Source: Datnioides undecimradiatus
Lineage: Eukaryota; Chordata; Actinopteri; Lobotiformes; Datnioididae
Length of the DNA stretch: 64,000 nt
Direction: 5' to 3'
Assembly (NCBI GenBank): GCA_008933995.1
Contig: WARS01002855.1
Coordinates: forward strand, 342,001 to 406,000
Position 1 is the first letter of the stretch, and every line of letters starts with the position of its first letter. The translations under genes were made by a program, and so were the position numbers. This document shows, piece by piece, positions 51,522 to 63,875 of this stretch. The notes below the pieces were generated by a model. The model searched no databases and was not told where the DNA came from. It worked only from the letters and a program-made list of their open reading frames with translations.

Positions 51522-54500
51522 GTGAGAATGGATTACTTAACGTTGCATCACGACCCTTTTTCACTTCCTTTGACTAAAGCGAGGACTTTCCGTGGCTTAG
51601 CAGATGAAACAGAGGCCGTAAGAAACAATGAAATGACTGATGAGTCACCTCCTGACCTCCACCGATCTCTGATTGTTTAAAGCAAATGTTTACAAAATTA
51701 CACACATTATTATAAAGCTGTGGCCAATGTTATGTATTCATGCATAAATAACCAAAATGTGGTTCTTTTTAGTTTGAAAACCATGTGATTTGGTGTCCAT
51801 CAGTGGCTGCAGTGCCTCTGTTACTGCATTATTCATACGACCAGTTTATGATTAATTTTAAATTTGTATTATAAATAATTAAGCTGTAATCTTTAAATGA
51901 GAAATAAAGGGTGGTGTGCCACAGCGCCTGCATGAGTAACACATCAATAATTGATCTGTAAGATCTGTAAACACGGCATTAACGTAGTTGATATGTCAAA
52001 CAGGTGTTTACAGATCAGCCTTTGTCCCCAGGTCCAATATTCACTCTTTCATCGGCTGCTTTGGTCTCAACTAAGTCTTTAGATTCTCGATGATCCGCTT
52101 TGTTCACCTGCTCATCGCCGTAGCTTCAGATCAGAGCCGTGCGATACGATTATTAGCTACTGTATGGAAAGTTTTAAGGTGCTGAGTCAGGTGATGTTTC
52201 CTCTTTCAGAGCGGACTCATCATTTGTTCAGTTGATTGATTGGCTTTAAGTTAAACAAGTTGCGCCTCTACACCGAACGAGGCCGGGTTGACTGTCGTTC
52301 TCACGTCGGACACAAGCATCGGCCTCCTGGATGAAGGTCTTGAGATGGTTTGACCCATCCATCCACCGTCACAACTGCTTTCCAACGACGTCACCCGACA
52401 GTTTTTTAAAAATATGGTATTAAGATGCATCAGATCTCTCTCAAAAGGTAACAGGCGGGGCCGGCGTCTGCACTAAAAGTCGAGTTATTTGTAGACAGGC
52501 TGTAGAGAATGGGCTGCAGAGCTCTCTTTCTATTACTTTCAACAAAAAATGGACATGTCAGCTGCGCCTAATGAAGACTATACCTCACGTTTTGGGTCCC
52601 AGAAACCGGAGCCAGGCCGGCGCCCTTTGCAGGATGCCGTTATTTTTCTGAGCGCTGAACATCTTCAGAAAACATGCCGCTCTGACCCCGTCACTGCGCT
52701 GTAATGAAGAAGAGGAAAATTAAATTTTTGTCAGAATTGCTCCAGTTCTGTCAGCGCCGCTAAGCTCATCAGCATCAAAAGCACTTCTCCGTACAGAGGC
52801 GGGGATGTGCCGGACGCTTTCCGGCCGCGCGTCGCAGTCGTCTCCTGCCGTGCAGATCGTACGACAGCAGGAAAGGCCGTGTTTGGAATCGCACTCAACG
52901 TATTTTTAGATTTAATCAGCATTTGTGTTCATGCGCTGATCGCTTCGGGCGGATTAAAGCCACAGTTTCAGTGTCAAAATGCACAAATCAATTCATCTCT
53001 ACGACTGCTCCGTCACCTCGCTCTAAATGACGCCTGCTCGCCTATTGTTCCGGACTAATTAATGGGCATCAGCTCTTCAACTGGCTAATCTGTGCGTGGC
53101 AAAAGGTTTGCTGACAGACATTAGCGATAAGTAGATCAAGCTAACGAAGCAGTTTAGCATGACAGGTGTGATGTTTAATAAGTGGGCCAATTTGTTTTAA
53201 GTGGCTCGCCTTGACAGTAAGATGTGGTTAGTGTGGTTTCTACATCGCTGTGGCTTCAGCTCGGGTAACAGCTGACGTGACGCGCTCAGTTTGGCACCGA
53301 ACTGTCGCAGCGTCGGAGAATATTCATCATCAGAAGCAGCTGCTGGTGTGGCTGAAGGTGAGTTTGCTTTGAGGTAGCATGAGGGGCTGAACGTGCAGCT
53401 ATTCTCTCTTAGAAATGTTCGACATTTTCTAATGAACTGGTTTTAAACTTCACAGAGGAGGAAATGCTCAAACTGAACTAACTAACTATAGTGTGGCTAA
53501 GAGAAACTTACACCAAAAGAAATGCTCCACCTTTCAAAGGTTTGGATCCCCTGCTATAAGATCGTGATTCATTGCGCTCAGTTGGCCCGATGGGACTATT
53601 GGTAACGCTCTGCTGTGCTTTCAGGTTGCAGGACGTCATCTTGACAAATAAATGTTTTTTTAGTGTGAAGGGTTTGAAGAAAAGAAGTGACATTTTGCAC
53701 CCGGAGAGGAAAACGCTGTGCAACCGTTGGACTGAGGTGCAAAGAGGACCAAAAATACCTCTGAGCAGCAGTCGGATGTAAGAATATACGAAGCCACCAC
53801 TCGATATGAAGAATCAGATCAGCATCCTCACATTTCAGTGTCAGGTGCCTGTAACAAGCTGGATTATAGCAGTCGTGTTGCTTCAGCACTGTTGGACCAC
53901 ATCTGAGCATACCGTGGACTGATGGACCTCAGTTTGGATCCATCTAACCTCTGATTACACCGCACAGGTCCTAGATTTAAAACGGGTTTCGTAATCCGGT
54001 TTTGGTTTTATATCAAACATCAAAGGTTAATTTTGTGGACGCTGGATGGAAGTTTAAAGAAATGAACTCTTCTTCCTTCTAAGACTTATTTAAATGCAAA
54101 TAGCACATTTGCTGGTTTCTTTAACAGTTTTTTAAACAGCCATTATCGACCCAAAAAGGAAAAACATCAAAATAACACATGACTCAGTACTTTTGAGCGT
54201 GATGGCCGCTGTGTTCAAGCAAGGCTAATGAACTGTGTCTATAAAATCTAGTTAAGTCTGTTAGTTTGAACTAGAAAAGACAGCCAGGGTATCTGGCAGG
54301 TGATAAATAGATTTCAAGTTACCAGCAGAGTCCTAGGTTTTAGTCCGCTGGGTCTGAGTTGAATGATACTTAGCTGGAAACTCTCCAGTTCTTTTTTTGG
54401 ACCATACCCGTTGGGGTTTTACACAACAAATGGGCATTTTTGCCTCCGGAGCAGCTCTGAATTTGAGAAATATTTGTGTAACTAAACTCTAATCAGTTCT

Positions 54501-55433
54501 TAATTGCCTTTGGGACGCAGAGTCACGCATGTTTCCTGATACACGCCAAGAATCAATCAAGCTTGTGTCAACAGTGGGTCTAAATCTGTGACTTGGGACG
54601 CGGCGTCAGTCATTCGCCGTTTCTGGTGAGTGCTCACGCGACAAGAGTGCAAGTGGGTTGCTTTATGTTCGCTCCAGCTTCCGGGGGGACGCGGGAACTT
54701 TGTTTAATAGCTGAGAGCTACACCACCACCACCCACAGTCAGGTTAAAGAGAGCAGACAAGCTTACATCATACCTCAGACCGACGCCGGGTTGTTATGTG
54801 ACCTAGTTCAGCGCAGCATAACCTGAGGTGAGCCCCGCCGACGAGGGAAGGCAGCGCGATACTCCCCGATGTTTCCTCTTGATCATTAATTTAAACACAT
54901 GCTCGCTGCCTCTTTGTTTTTACGTTCCCAAGGACATAAATAATTAATCGCTAACCGCCGCTGAAAACTTTGGACAGTGTCAAAATATCAGGGCGCAGAT
55001 CGCTTTGCCTTAATTCAATGTTCATTCATTCACAGAAGCAGCCAAATGAGTCCTCTTCAAACCAGTGAGCAGCTCATCTATCCAGATTTAGTGTGAGTGG
55101 AGCAGCAGAGAGGAAGGCCATCATTGTTTCTTTCACTGACACTGAAAGCCTCATTCAGAACGAAGACCTTTTTGACGGACAGGCTGTGTGTTTCCTCCGA
55201 GTGAGGCTGAGTGGGCAAAGAAAAGATCCGAACTGGTTGAGAACAAGGTCAGGACGTACAACCGGGAGACCGACAGCGCGCATACGAACCCGGATGTTCT
55301 TGGTCGTGCTCAAAGTACCTTCGTTGCTCGGTGGCCTCTTCCTCTCCGCCTGCTGTCCGGTCTCTGGGTCGTACCCGTCCCTACCTCGGTGCCCAAACTG
55401 TACTGAGTTCATGCTGTCTCTCCTTGCTTTCAG
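51522..55433 (+). other. Intron 2 of the GluN2D-like gene (3,912 bp)
   Basis: GT-AG intron in phase 0. The sequence is AT-richer than the exons. I recognise no gene, mobile element or long repeat in it. Confidence 0.85.
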
Positions 55434-55700
55434 GAAAGTGGCTCCATCTACCTCCAGTTCACCTGCTCCACCTCACTCCAGCTCGAGGTGATCTTCGAGG
55501 TGCTGGAGGAGTACGACTGGACCTCCTTCTCCGTGGTGACCACCCGTCACCACGGCTACGAGGACTTCCTGGCCATGGTGGAGGGAATGACGGACGGTTC
55601 GTTCATTGGATGGGAAAAGAAGAGCGTGGTGATTCTTAACGTGACCGATGACCCTGGCGGGGCCCGAACCAAGCGGCTACTCAAAGACAACGAAGCCCAG
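55434..55700 (+). CDS. grin2d: GluN2D-like subunit, coding exon 3 (amino-terminal domain)
   Basis: This exon gives 89 codons, residues 202-290, phase 0 at both ends (acceptor TTTCAG/GAA, donor GCCCAG/GTAGG). It is the best diagnostic stretch: VIFEVLEEYDWTSF (220-233) is the GluN2 hallmark, with the exact EVLEEYDWTSF wording of GluN2D (GluN2C has KVLEEYDWSAF and GluN2A KIMQDYDW). It is followed by VVTTRHHGYEDF and TDGSFIGWE. N270-V-T is a possible N-glycosylation site. The end of the exon, GGARTKRLLKDNEAQ, has some GluN2C flavour, so a C/D intermediate or derived fish paralogue is possible; I favour D. No stops, and codon third positions are GC-rich like the other exons. Confidence 0.92.
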
Positions 55701-56825
55701 GTAGGAGGCAGGGAAACGCGTCTGTTTTGGTTCTCCTCTTGATTTACTGCTGTGCAAAAGTGTCGAACTCTGATAAAAACATGTCCAAAAGCTTTAATAT
55801 TTGACCTGAAATCAGTTTTCCCACAACACCTGTCGCTCATCTTGATGAGCGATCGACCTTGAAGTGATTTCCTTGGTAGCCTGAGGCCCAGCTCACTGTC
55901 AACTGTAACGGCTCCACAAGCTTTGAAGAAGGCGATGGTGAAGATCCTTTCCTCCAGTGTTACTATGACCTCCTGATATTAGCTGCTAGCTTCTTTTTGA
56001 AAGTGCAAACCAGTTCACTCTTGGCTATGCTCATTGAAGGAGACGTGTCTGTGTTGATTGCGTGCAGCGATGCATTTGAGGCCAAAAGCAGAACTCAGAC
56101 GGAACACGCGCAACCGTTCAAAAGCAATTTTATCGAGCGAATGGAGAGTTAAGGTTGTGAGAGCTGATCCAGAGTCAGTGTGGAGCACAGTAGGCGGAGA
56201 GAACAGGGGGCGGTCTGGTGGTTTTGAGCTGAACGATCCAGTGAGAGTCTGTAGCTGGGGAGTATACAGATGGAGACAGGTACAGGAGGGATGCAGACCA
56301 GAGGGAAAAGCTAATATGGGTTTAGGCTCTTCTTGTGTTGTGTTGTCCAGGTGTTAGCCAGTGTCCTCGGCCAATGAAAGAAGACATGAATGCATGCATG
56401 ATGTTGACAGTTGGACTCAGTTTGCAGCAGCTGCACATCATCATGACATCACACGTTCCTTCTTCAGATATATGTCTTCAACCAGAGGAAAAGTTCTGAG
56501 CGAAGTTATAACATCTGGCCTCTCGCTCGCGCCGAAAGCCTTATTTAGGGGAGGTTGACTGAGGACAAGCTATTCATTTACGCTGACATCCTGGGGGAAC
56601 ACTTACACACACACTCCCGCACACACTATCTCATACACCTGGGAGTTTTGTAGTATCGCTACAGTGTTTAACTGCTCTGTTCTTCATGCAGCAGAGAGGT
56701 GAAGGCAGCTACGTGTTTATTAAACCGCAAGATAAAAGATATAATGCAAAAAGACGAAATGTAAGGCCTTGTTTTAATGCGCATGCGTAATTTAACAACG
56801 GCACAGTCTCCGTTAACTACACACT

Positions 56826-57010
56826 TGAGAGAATCCAAAGTAAACGGGCTGAAAGTGCTTTACGCTACAAGTCAGCATTCACACGTTCACATGAAAGGCA
56901 ACTGAGGAAACGTGGGAAGGCAATCACACACTGATGTAGCATCAGGAGCAATGTGGGGTTGATGGGTGGACGACCCGCTCTACCTCTGAGCCGCAGCTAC
57001 GCCTGAAGGT
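56826..57010 (-). mobile_element. tRNA-derived SINE, degraded, inverted within intron 3
   Basis: On the minus strand the element starts with a tRNA-like A-box region (GGCTCAGAGGTAGAGCGGGT around 56965-56990), continues through the phrase reading ATCAGGAGCAATGTGGGG on the + strand, and ends in GTAGCGTAAAGCACTTTCAG, the tail common in fish SINE copies. A middle segment that usually holds the AAGTGCCTTGCTCAAGG phrase is missing, so the copy is internally deleted. The family name is not determined. Confidence 0.7.
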
Positions 57011-59060
57011 ATATAAAAAGGTTTAAAGACAATTTAGAAATCTAAAAAATCAGATTTCATTGGGTATTACTTTTGCATTTGCGCCTTCAGTGACCTCGGT
57101 CAGTATCTTCTGACGCCAGCACAGGACAGTTTGTGGCTCTCGTGTGTCAGAGCTGTGTACGGGTTGGTCATAATTCAAAAACATCTGATTTCGTACTCAG
57201 GATGTGTTTTTCTTTCTCTCGTGATATCAGAAAAGGTAAGGAACATAGCTCTGTTGGGCTCGTGTTGTATTTGAGTAGTTGCGTAGCAGATTGTACAGAC
57301 CACGTTGACCCGCTTCGTAGGTTACGTGACTGAGAGTCGAATGACTTGTCCATGACAGGTTCTGACTAAAAACACCAGCTGACCAATCGCAGTAGAGGAG
57401 GAAAGGGTTTCAGACCAGAGAGCAACTGTCTGTGAGCTCATTGTGGCTGGTTTTCCTGTTTTCATCTAAAGTTCCTTCTATATTTGCCCGTGTCCCTGCG
57501 GTAGCGCGCTGCCGCTACACCAGTTTCACACACTTAAAGACCCCTCACGGATACACCACTCTGCCGTTCTAGCAGACAGTATTTTCAGGTTTTCACTGCC
57601 TTCGCGTGGAGACGTATCCAACCCGAAAAACTTATTTTAAGCTAAATATAATAAAGCTCAGGGGTCTTGGTTAGCAGCCTTAGAAGTGCGGCTTAAAGAT
57701 GAAAGAAATCAGACTGTACTGTGCGAGCAAACTTTTCCCAACCTTTAACAACCCAGAAAGGTTAGAAATGAGGAGACTCTTCTCTGCATAATTGCTGTTA
57801 AAGATAAGGGCTGCAGGCAAACAACATAATCCAGGAGACATGGACAGTAAAGGCAGAGAGGACATCATTTGGGGTGACCTTGGCTATGGTCTGACACATC
57901 TGATTGGGGCGAAAGAGTTTCCGGGCGCCACGGGACCTTTTTCTTTTCCTTCTCCCCTCCGACTGTCGTCTGTTACATGAGCCACGTCTCATCCGCCTCT
58001 CTGTTTCACATCTCCCTCTCTTTCTCACACTGTACCCTTTTTATTCATATTCATTCCTCGCGCTCATCATTTTACCATTGTCAGTGTGAGTGACCTTTGT
58101 CAAAATGAAGTCCGTGAAAGAGAGAGAGAGAAAGAAAGACAGTGAGGAAGAAAGACGGGGGGAATCGGACCAAAAGCAAAAGGGGGCAGAGTGAACATGA
58201 TGTAATGTAATGAAACTGATATGAAATGTTGAATAGTGAGGGAGTGAATGAAGTCTCTGCCGGGCTGTAGATGTGGACATGCTCACAGTTAGATGTCCTT
58301 ATTTAAGCAGATGCGTCTGCACAGTGTTTCTAGGCTTGGCTGTGGGGCTCTGTGGCGGTCTGATGGTCAGTCAGTCCACCACCTGGGTCCAGACTGAAGC
58401 ATCCGGACATCTACAGACCCTGTTCAGAGCAGATAGTGGTGACCCATGGATGTATTGTCCTAAAATGTCAGAAAGGCATCGATTCAACACGATGAGTCCG
58501 ACCGTTGTTGCTTCTCCACCTTGAGGGCGGGTACCTCGCCCTTTTTGTGACGGACTGGCACACAGTTAAGTGCAGATATTCTGATGCATCTCGATGACTT
58601 TACTGACCTCTCGAACCTTCTGTTTATCCGGTTTGTTGCCTCGACAGCTGTTGGATGAGTTGCCATTGAATTTGGTTTGTTGATGAAGATGAGTTGCTGT
58701 AATTTGAAAGACTGATGACATTCCCATCAACCTCAGCTGCCTCTCTGTGGTTAGTGCTTCTCAACAAAGGCACATTATACTAATAATGGTGATCATGTTA
58801 CAGAGCTATGGAGCCTAACACAGAAGCCAGTTTCAGCTGTTCATTGTCAGTTGTTTAGACCTGGAATGTTTTTACTGGAGACCGGGCTGTTGTGTATTTA
58901 ATGTGGGTTTAAGGGTTTCATCTTGGATCTTAAACCGGCTGCAGGTGTCAGATGTTTCAGACACATTGGCTTTTCTTTTTTCAAAGGTACAGATTGTTCT
59001 GGAAATGTCAGACGGTAGCTCAACATGCTGGTGCTAAAATTCATCTGTCAGCTTTGAATC

Positions 59061-59084
59061 GCTGCTGCTGCTGCTGCTGCTGCT
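59061..59084. repeat. (GCT)8 trinucleotide repeat in intron 3
   Basis: Eight uninterrupted GCT units (CTG repeat on the transcribed sense). Confidence 0.97.
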
Positions 59085-59809
59085 AAATTATTATTAAAAT
59101 GTCCCAAACTAAAATATCCACTTTGTCACCAGCAATTGCAAACAACAGGCAGTCAACTGTCTGCGCAGTCCCCGGAGACGCATCCTGTGTTTGTTTCCTC
59201 TGCCCTTATTTCGCTGAAATGTTGCCCCCTGGGTGTTGTCTTCCTCGAGTTCACGGTCAGTGTCATCAATCTGAATTTGGTATTTTTAACAACAATATAT
59301 GAGAACGTGTCCTTGAAAAAATAGCTTATTGCATCTGCATCAGCCTGAAGGAGCAGCGAGCTCTGGACGCTGCAGTCGGTGCATCGGTATCTCTCATTCG
59401 CCTCATTTCCTGTCTCCGCACTCGATTCTCGGGCGATCTGGAAATTGATCTGGTCTGCTTCTGTATCATAATCTATGTTCCAATGCTTTTCAGTCTGACT
59501 TGGAGGAGTGAGGATCAATGAATGAGTAGGATGAATGAAGGAGTATCAGAGCATTCAGTGCAAACGTGTTGTTTTGTGTCAACACAGCCTTTTACCGGAA
59601 ATCCATTGGCGACTGGACGCTCGGGCTGATTGGGCCGCTTTACAGCTGCACCGCCGCAACACAGAAGCTATAAACTTGAGTAAATGATCACATATTATCT
59701 CTATTTTCATTATGTTTTTAAAGAAACAAGTTGAATATCAGCTACGGCTACACCATTAGGGAAGTAAAACAGCCTGAGTACTCATCTTAATCGGTACCAA
59801 ACTGTCTCT

Positions 59810-59823
59810 GTAACCATGGCAAC
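59810..59823. promoter_or_regulatory. RFX X-box-like palindrome in intron 3
   Basis: GTAACCATGGCAAC differs from the X-box GTTRCCATGGYAAC by one base. It is the best of the three copies in the window. Confidence 0.4.
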
Positions 59824-62800
59824 GGTGATGTTGACTGCCAAGCAACTTTAGCAGTTTCTGATTTAATACTTTTCCGGTATTAGTCGTGAAACTCCTTTAG
59901 TTTTATAACTTTTCATGCCACGTGTGAATACATAGCGGCTGCATTACAGTAGATACTTGCTAATCGCATCTCGTATTGATTCAGTAAGGGACAGAGCACG
60001 TAACTGATGGTTGGAAACCCCGATGAGGACTGAGCTTTAAAAGAAAGATGGTTGATGTCAGTGCAGTTTGTGCCAGTGTTGGAGCCCAACTGAAGTACAG
60101 TGGGATGGTGATCAATAACGGACGATTTCATCCTAAATCAATTGGTACGGTTGTCATGAGGCCATCTGTGCATGCTGACGCGGCACGCCTGATGTCTGAT
60201 TAACGTTTAAAGTGGCCTCATTAGTAGAAAAGATCTTATGCTGCCTCGTGATAACGAGCCGATTACCTTATAACCATTGGTTTACAAAATACTCAAAAAC
60301 TCGGCTCTGCAACCGTCATCAGCCTCGTTTCAGATGTTTCCACGAGCTCCTTCTGCACATGTTGTCCTCTTTCCTTCCTGAGCTTTAAATGGACAGGTCA
60401 ACATTTAGGTCACAGAGGTGATGGATACACGTCAGGCAGAGTCGCTTACACGTATTCAGAAACACCAGTTTTCTATCGCTGTGAAGTAGAGGTTAGCAAG
60501 AGGGATTACCAGTTGGGAGCTCAGCAGGAGAAAGGGTTTGCGAGGCTCCTGCGAAAATCTGGACTGTTGGCAGGTCTGTTGACGTTAGACCCAAAATCTG
60601 TAGGCGCATGAAAGAAAACCGCGATGCAAACGCGTCAGACGGAGAAACACTTTCCGGCCTTTAAGTGGGAAAACTGCAGGGAGCAGGCATGAGCTGGGGA
60701 ACATGGGGGATGATTAAGGCCGATGAGATGCAGCCTGCTGGTTCTGGCTGCAGCCGAGCTCACTTAAAGCCCAGAGTTGCTTTAAACACGCAGCCAAGTT
60801 CAGAGGGAATGTAGGTTGTGCTGGCTCCACGGGTTCACATCTGCTGCCAGTGACCTCTACAGTGAACCGTCCACCACTGTGCCGTGGTACCGCCTGTGAT
60901 TCCTTTTCATTGTTGTGTAGCCCTGCTCACGCCTTGTCGCTATTCCATTTGCCAATTTCTGCATAATCCCCCCATGACGCTCAGGCCTTTGATGCAAAAA
61001 AAACCAAAGGGTGGCCTCCTGTCTCATCGTGCATCTGCATTATGCTGCAGGTTTAGCGCTGAATGGTATTTGGGAATTCAACGAGTGTATGCTCAGATCC
61101 ATCCCTCAGACACACACATGCATGCTCTTGATGTTGGACTCATTGATTGAATTCGGCGCCGCCTCGCCCGCGCCGTGATGTGAGTGTAATTCAGACGGAG
61201 AGAACAGTTTCCCTCTGAGACTTCTCTTTACCGCTCTCCCTATCTCACCATCTCAGTTCCCCCCCGCTCTCCAGCTCTCCTCCTGCATTAACATGTCTCA
61301 CAAACGGCGTCTGGATGCAAACGATCTGTATTTCATTTACACCTGAAATTAAAATTAGCCCCAGACTTCCTCTGCCCCTTTGCAAAACACAAATACGCCT
61401 GGCCGACCTGACAACTTTCTGTTGCGGCTAATGCAAAATTATTAATCTTACGTGTCTTTTATGCATAATCTTGGAGGCGCCGGGGAGGCTGCGGTGCTGC
61501 ACGGGCCATTTATTTTACTTCAAAGCTTGCCTTCGCCAATTAGCATACCACCGGCATCAGCTGATGAACCGCATCGCGGTGCTGTGGCGGGTAAGACGTA
61601 GCGAGATGGCAGGCGTGTTGTTTTCCCTCGACTTGTCCATATCGCTTAAGTTGATCATTGCAGGAGAACAAATGCATTGCAAATGAAGCCGTGCAGCGAC
61701 AACGTGTGCGATGCTGTTTTCTGATCAATCAGACTTTGATATCATCGGTTACATGTATGCATACGACACTCAGCCCCGCTACGTGTTGGCGAACAACAAC
61801 TATTTGCTATATAGAGACACAGTGGAGTAGAAACACATTGTGTGTTTTAGTCTGAGCTTCTCCTGTGGTGTGCGTGTTCCTGCATCCGTTTGCAGCACCT
61901 CAGACTTCTGTCACGCTGCAGCCGAATACGTTTGTGAAGGCAATAAAAAGTCAATGCAGCAACAGATCCTTCATCCATATTTGATCAGCGCTGCCTGGTT
62001 CGATCTGACTTCTGTGAGCCGTGTGTTCAGCTGCTGTTGAGTATTGTGTGTGTAACTGTGTGTATTGGTTTTGGTCTGAGAGGTCGGTGCTCTAGCGCGA
62101 CATCGAGTGGCCCCGGCTGTTGTATATGGAGTTCAAACAGCAGTAATGGATGGTTTCGCCTTGTAGAGTTGTTTTGTTGACTGAGTTAGAAAACCAGTTG
62201 CCATCCTCCAGCCATCACGCACGGCGCTGCATTAGCATTCATCTGGAGTCTCTGGAAAACATGCAAAAAAGCAGCGGCACAGAATTAATTCAAAAGCGTT
62301 TTAAGGTGTGCAAACATTAATATTAACAGTTTTGGAAACAGCCGTCTTTCAATTCAGCCGGGATGTCGATGCGTTTATGCTCTGTCACGATAAAATATGA
62401 AGACTCGCCGGGGATCTAAATGAAATGTTTTCCTCCAAAATGAGACGTCCAACCTTTGAAAAATGAGCCACCTGCTCTAACGAAGTGATTGATGGCGGCG
62501 AATTATAACGAATTACTCCTCTTTCTGAAGGATGGCGGGAAGAAGGGAACTCCGCTGCAGCTTCCAACGCCCTGACACGCGGGATCCTCTTTAATTCATA
62601 CGTGCAGAGTGACAAACGTCGAGCTCTATATGCAAAGAGGTCTAAATATACCCCGGCTGCTCAGTGGATGCGGCTGACAGGGATTGAGCGCTGGCTTGGA
62701 CCTCATGCCGACCCCGATTCCATCTGCTGTCGGCTGAGTGGGAGGGGATCGGCGTCATCCCGCCGTCCTCTCTGACGCCAGTAGCAGCGGTGAATGTGCA

Positions 62801-63344
62801 GCGTGTGACAGGAGCCGCGCACCACACGCCGGCTGCCATCGGGAGCTCGTTCGTGAGGCAGTTCACGTTTTGGTTTTGACTAATTTCAGTTTTATAACGT
62901 CTGCAATTGTCTTGGAAAACTGTGGCGCAAATTCTCCTCAAGTGCTTCCTCTGAGTAATCATCTGAAGTGCCCTCAGCATCAGCCGCACACACTCGCACA
63001 CACTCGCACACTGCAGCCTCCTTCCTTTTCCTCTCACCCTCTGCTAGTTTCACGTTTTTTTACTCGCTTTGTCTTTTTAATCTCGCTCCCCTCGTTCAGT
63101 TCCCCCGCTTTAATAATGTATGGGGGGGGGGGATGCGAGCGGACTGGGAGAGGCACCATTTTTCAAGTGCAGCTCGCTGTGTTGAAAATAATAAATAAAG
63201 AGAAGTGTTAATGTATAAGTGCACCCGGCGTTTTGATGTATAAATGAATGTAATCCATAATTGTAAAGGAAACATGAAGGGACATTATGGGGCCGAGCGG
63301 CGAGGGAAGCAGCGAAGATGAAAAATGGGACGGAAATTCACTTT

Positions 63345-63875
63345 TTGCCTCTTTTGTTCTCCACGTTCGACCCTCTCCTCTCCTTCTGCGGCTCTTTTTC
63401 ATCCTTGCTCCATCGCTCCTTACCCTTCCTCTCCTCCCGCTCCCCTTGTTCCTCCTTTTCCCCGCCTCCCCTCTCATTCCTGGCCTTATCCTATGGTTTT
63501 TGCACCATCCCTGCATTTGTCTTTCGACTGTTTTCCTCTATTTCATCATCTTTTTATTCATCTCCAGTCCTGAATGTACTATCTTTCCCTTCTTTCCCCC
63601 TGTTCCCCCTGCTACATCCCTCCTTTTCTAATTACATCTTTCTTTGCCCCTTCTCAATCCTTTCTTTCCGGTTTCCTTCCCTTATTTGATCGATTCATCC
63701 GTCACCCTCTCTCTTATTCGTCCTTTCATGCCTCTATTCTCCCTCCTGCCTCCTTTCCATCCTTCTTTCCTACTTTCCTCCCTCTTCTTTGCCTCCTTTT
63801 CTCCTAATTACCTCCCACATGCTCTCTCCCACCTCCCACTCCCTGACTCTAACTCCCTTCCTCCTCCTCTTCCAG
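63345..63875 (+). repeat. Long polypyrimidine tract leading into the exon 4 acceptor
   Basis: About 530 nt on the + strand are dominated by C and T (TCCTTTCC, CTCCTCC and similar), interrupted by few purines, and end directly at TTCCAG. Normal polypyrimidine tracts are 15-40 nt. It probably grew by microsatellite-like expansion. The long ORFs in it (Ser/Phe/Pro/Leu-rich) are composition artefacts. Confidence 0.85.

Larger units (their letters stand above)
55701..63875 (+). other. Intron 3 of the GluN2D-like gene (8,175 bp)
   Basis: GT-AG intron in phase 0. It holds an inverted SINE copy (about 56826-57010), a (GCT)8 run (59061-59084), a near-perfect RFX X-box palindrome (59810-59823), a G-run near 63122 and a pyrimidine-rich 3' end (63345-63875). 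No other exon-like sequence was recognised, although 61140-61480 and 62480-62660 read like moderately constrained noncoding sequence. Confidence 0.85.

Noticed and set aside
57798..58160. GA/CT-rich stretch in intron 3 as coding
   Set aside because: Short frames on both strands with no recognisable domain.
63574..63807. Hydrophobic ORFs before exon 4
   Set aside because: They are a product of the polypyrimidine tract and end before or out of frame with the exon.
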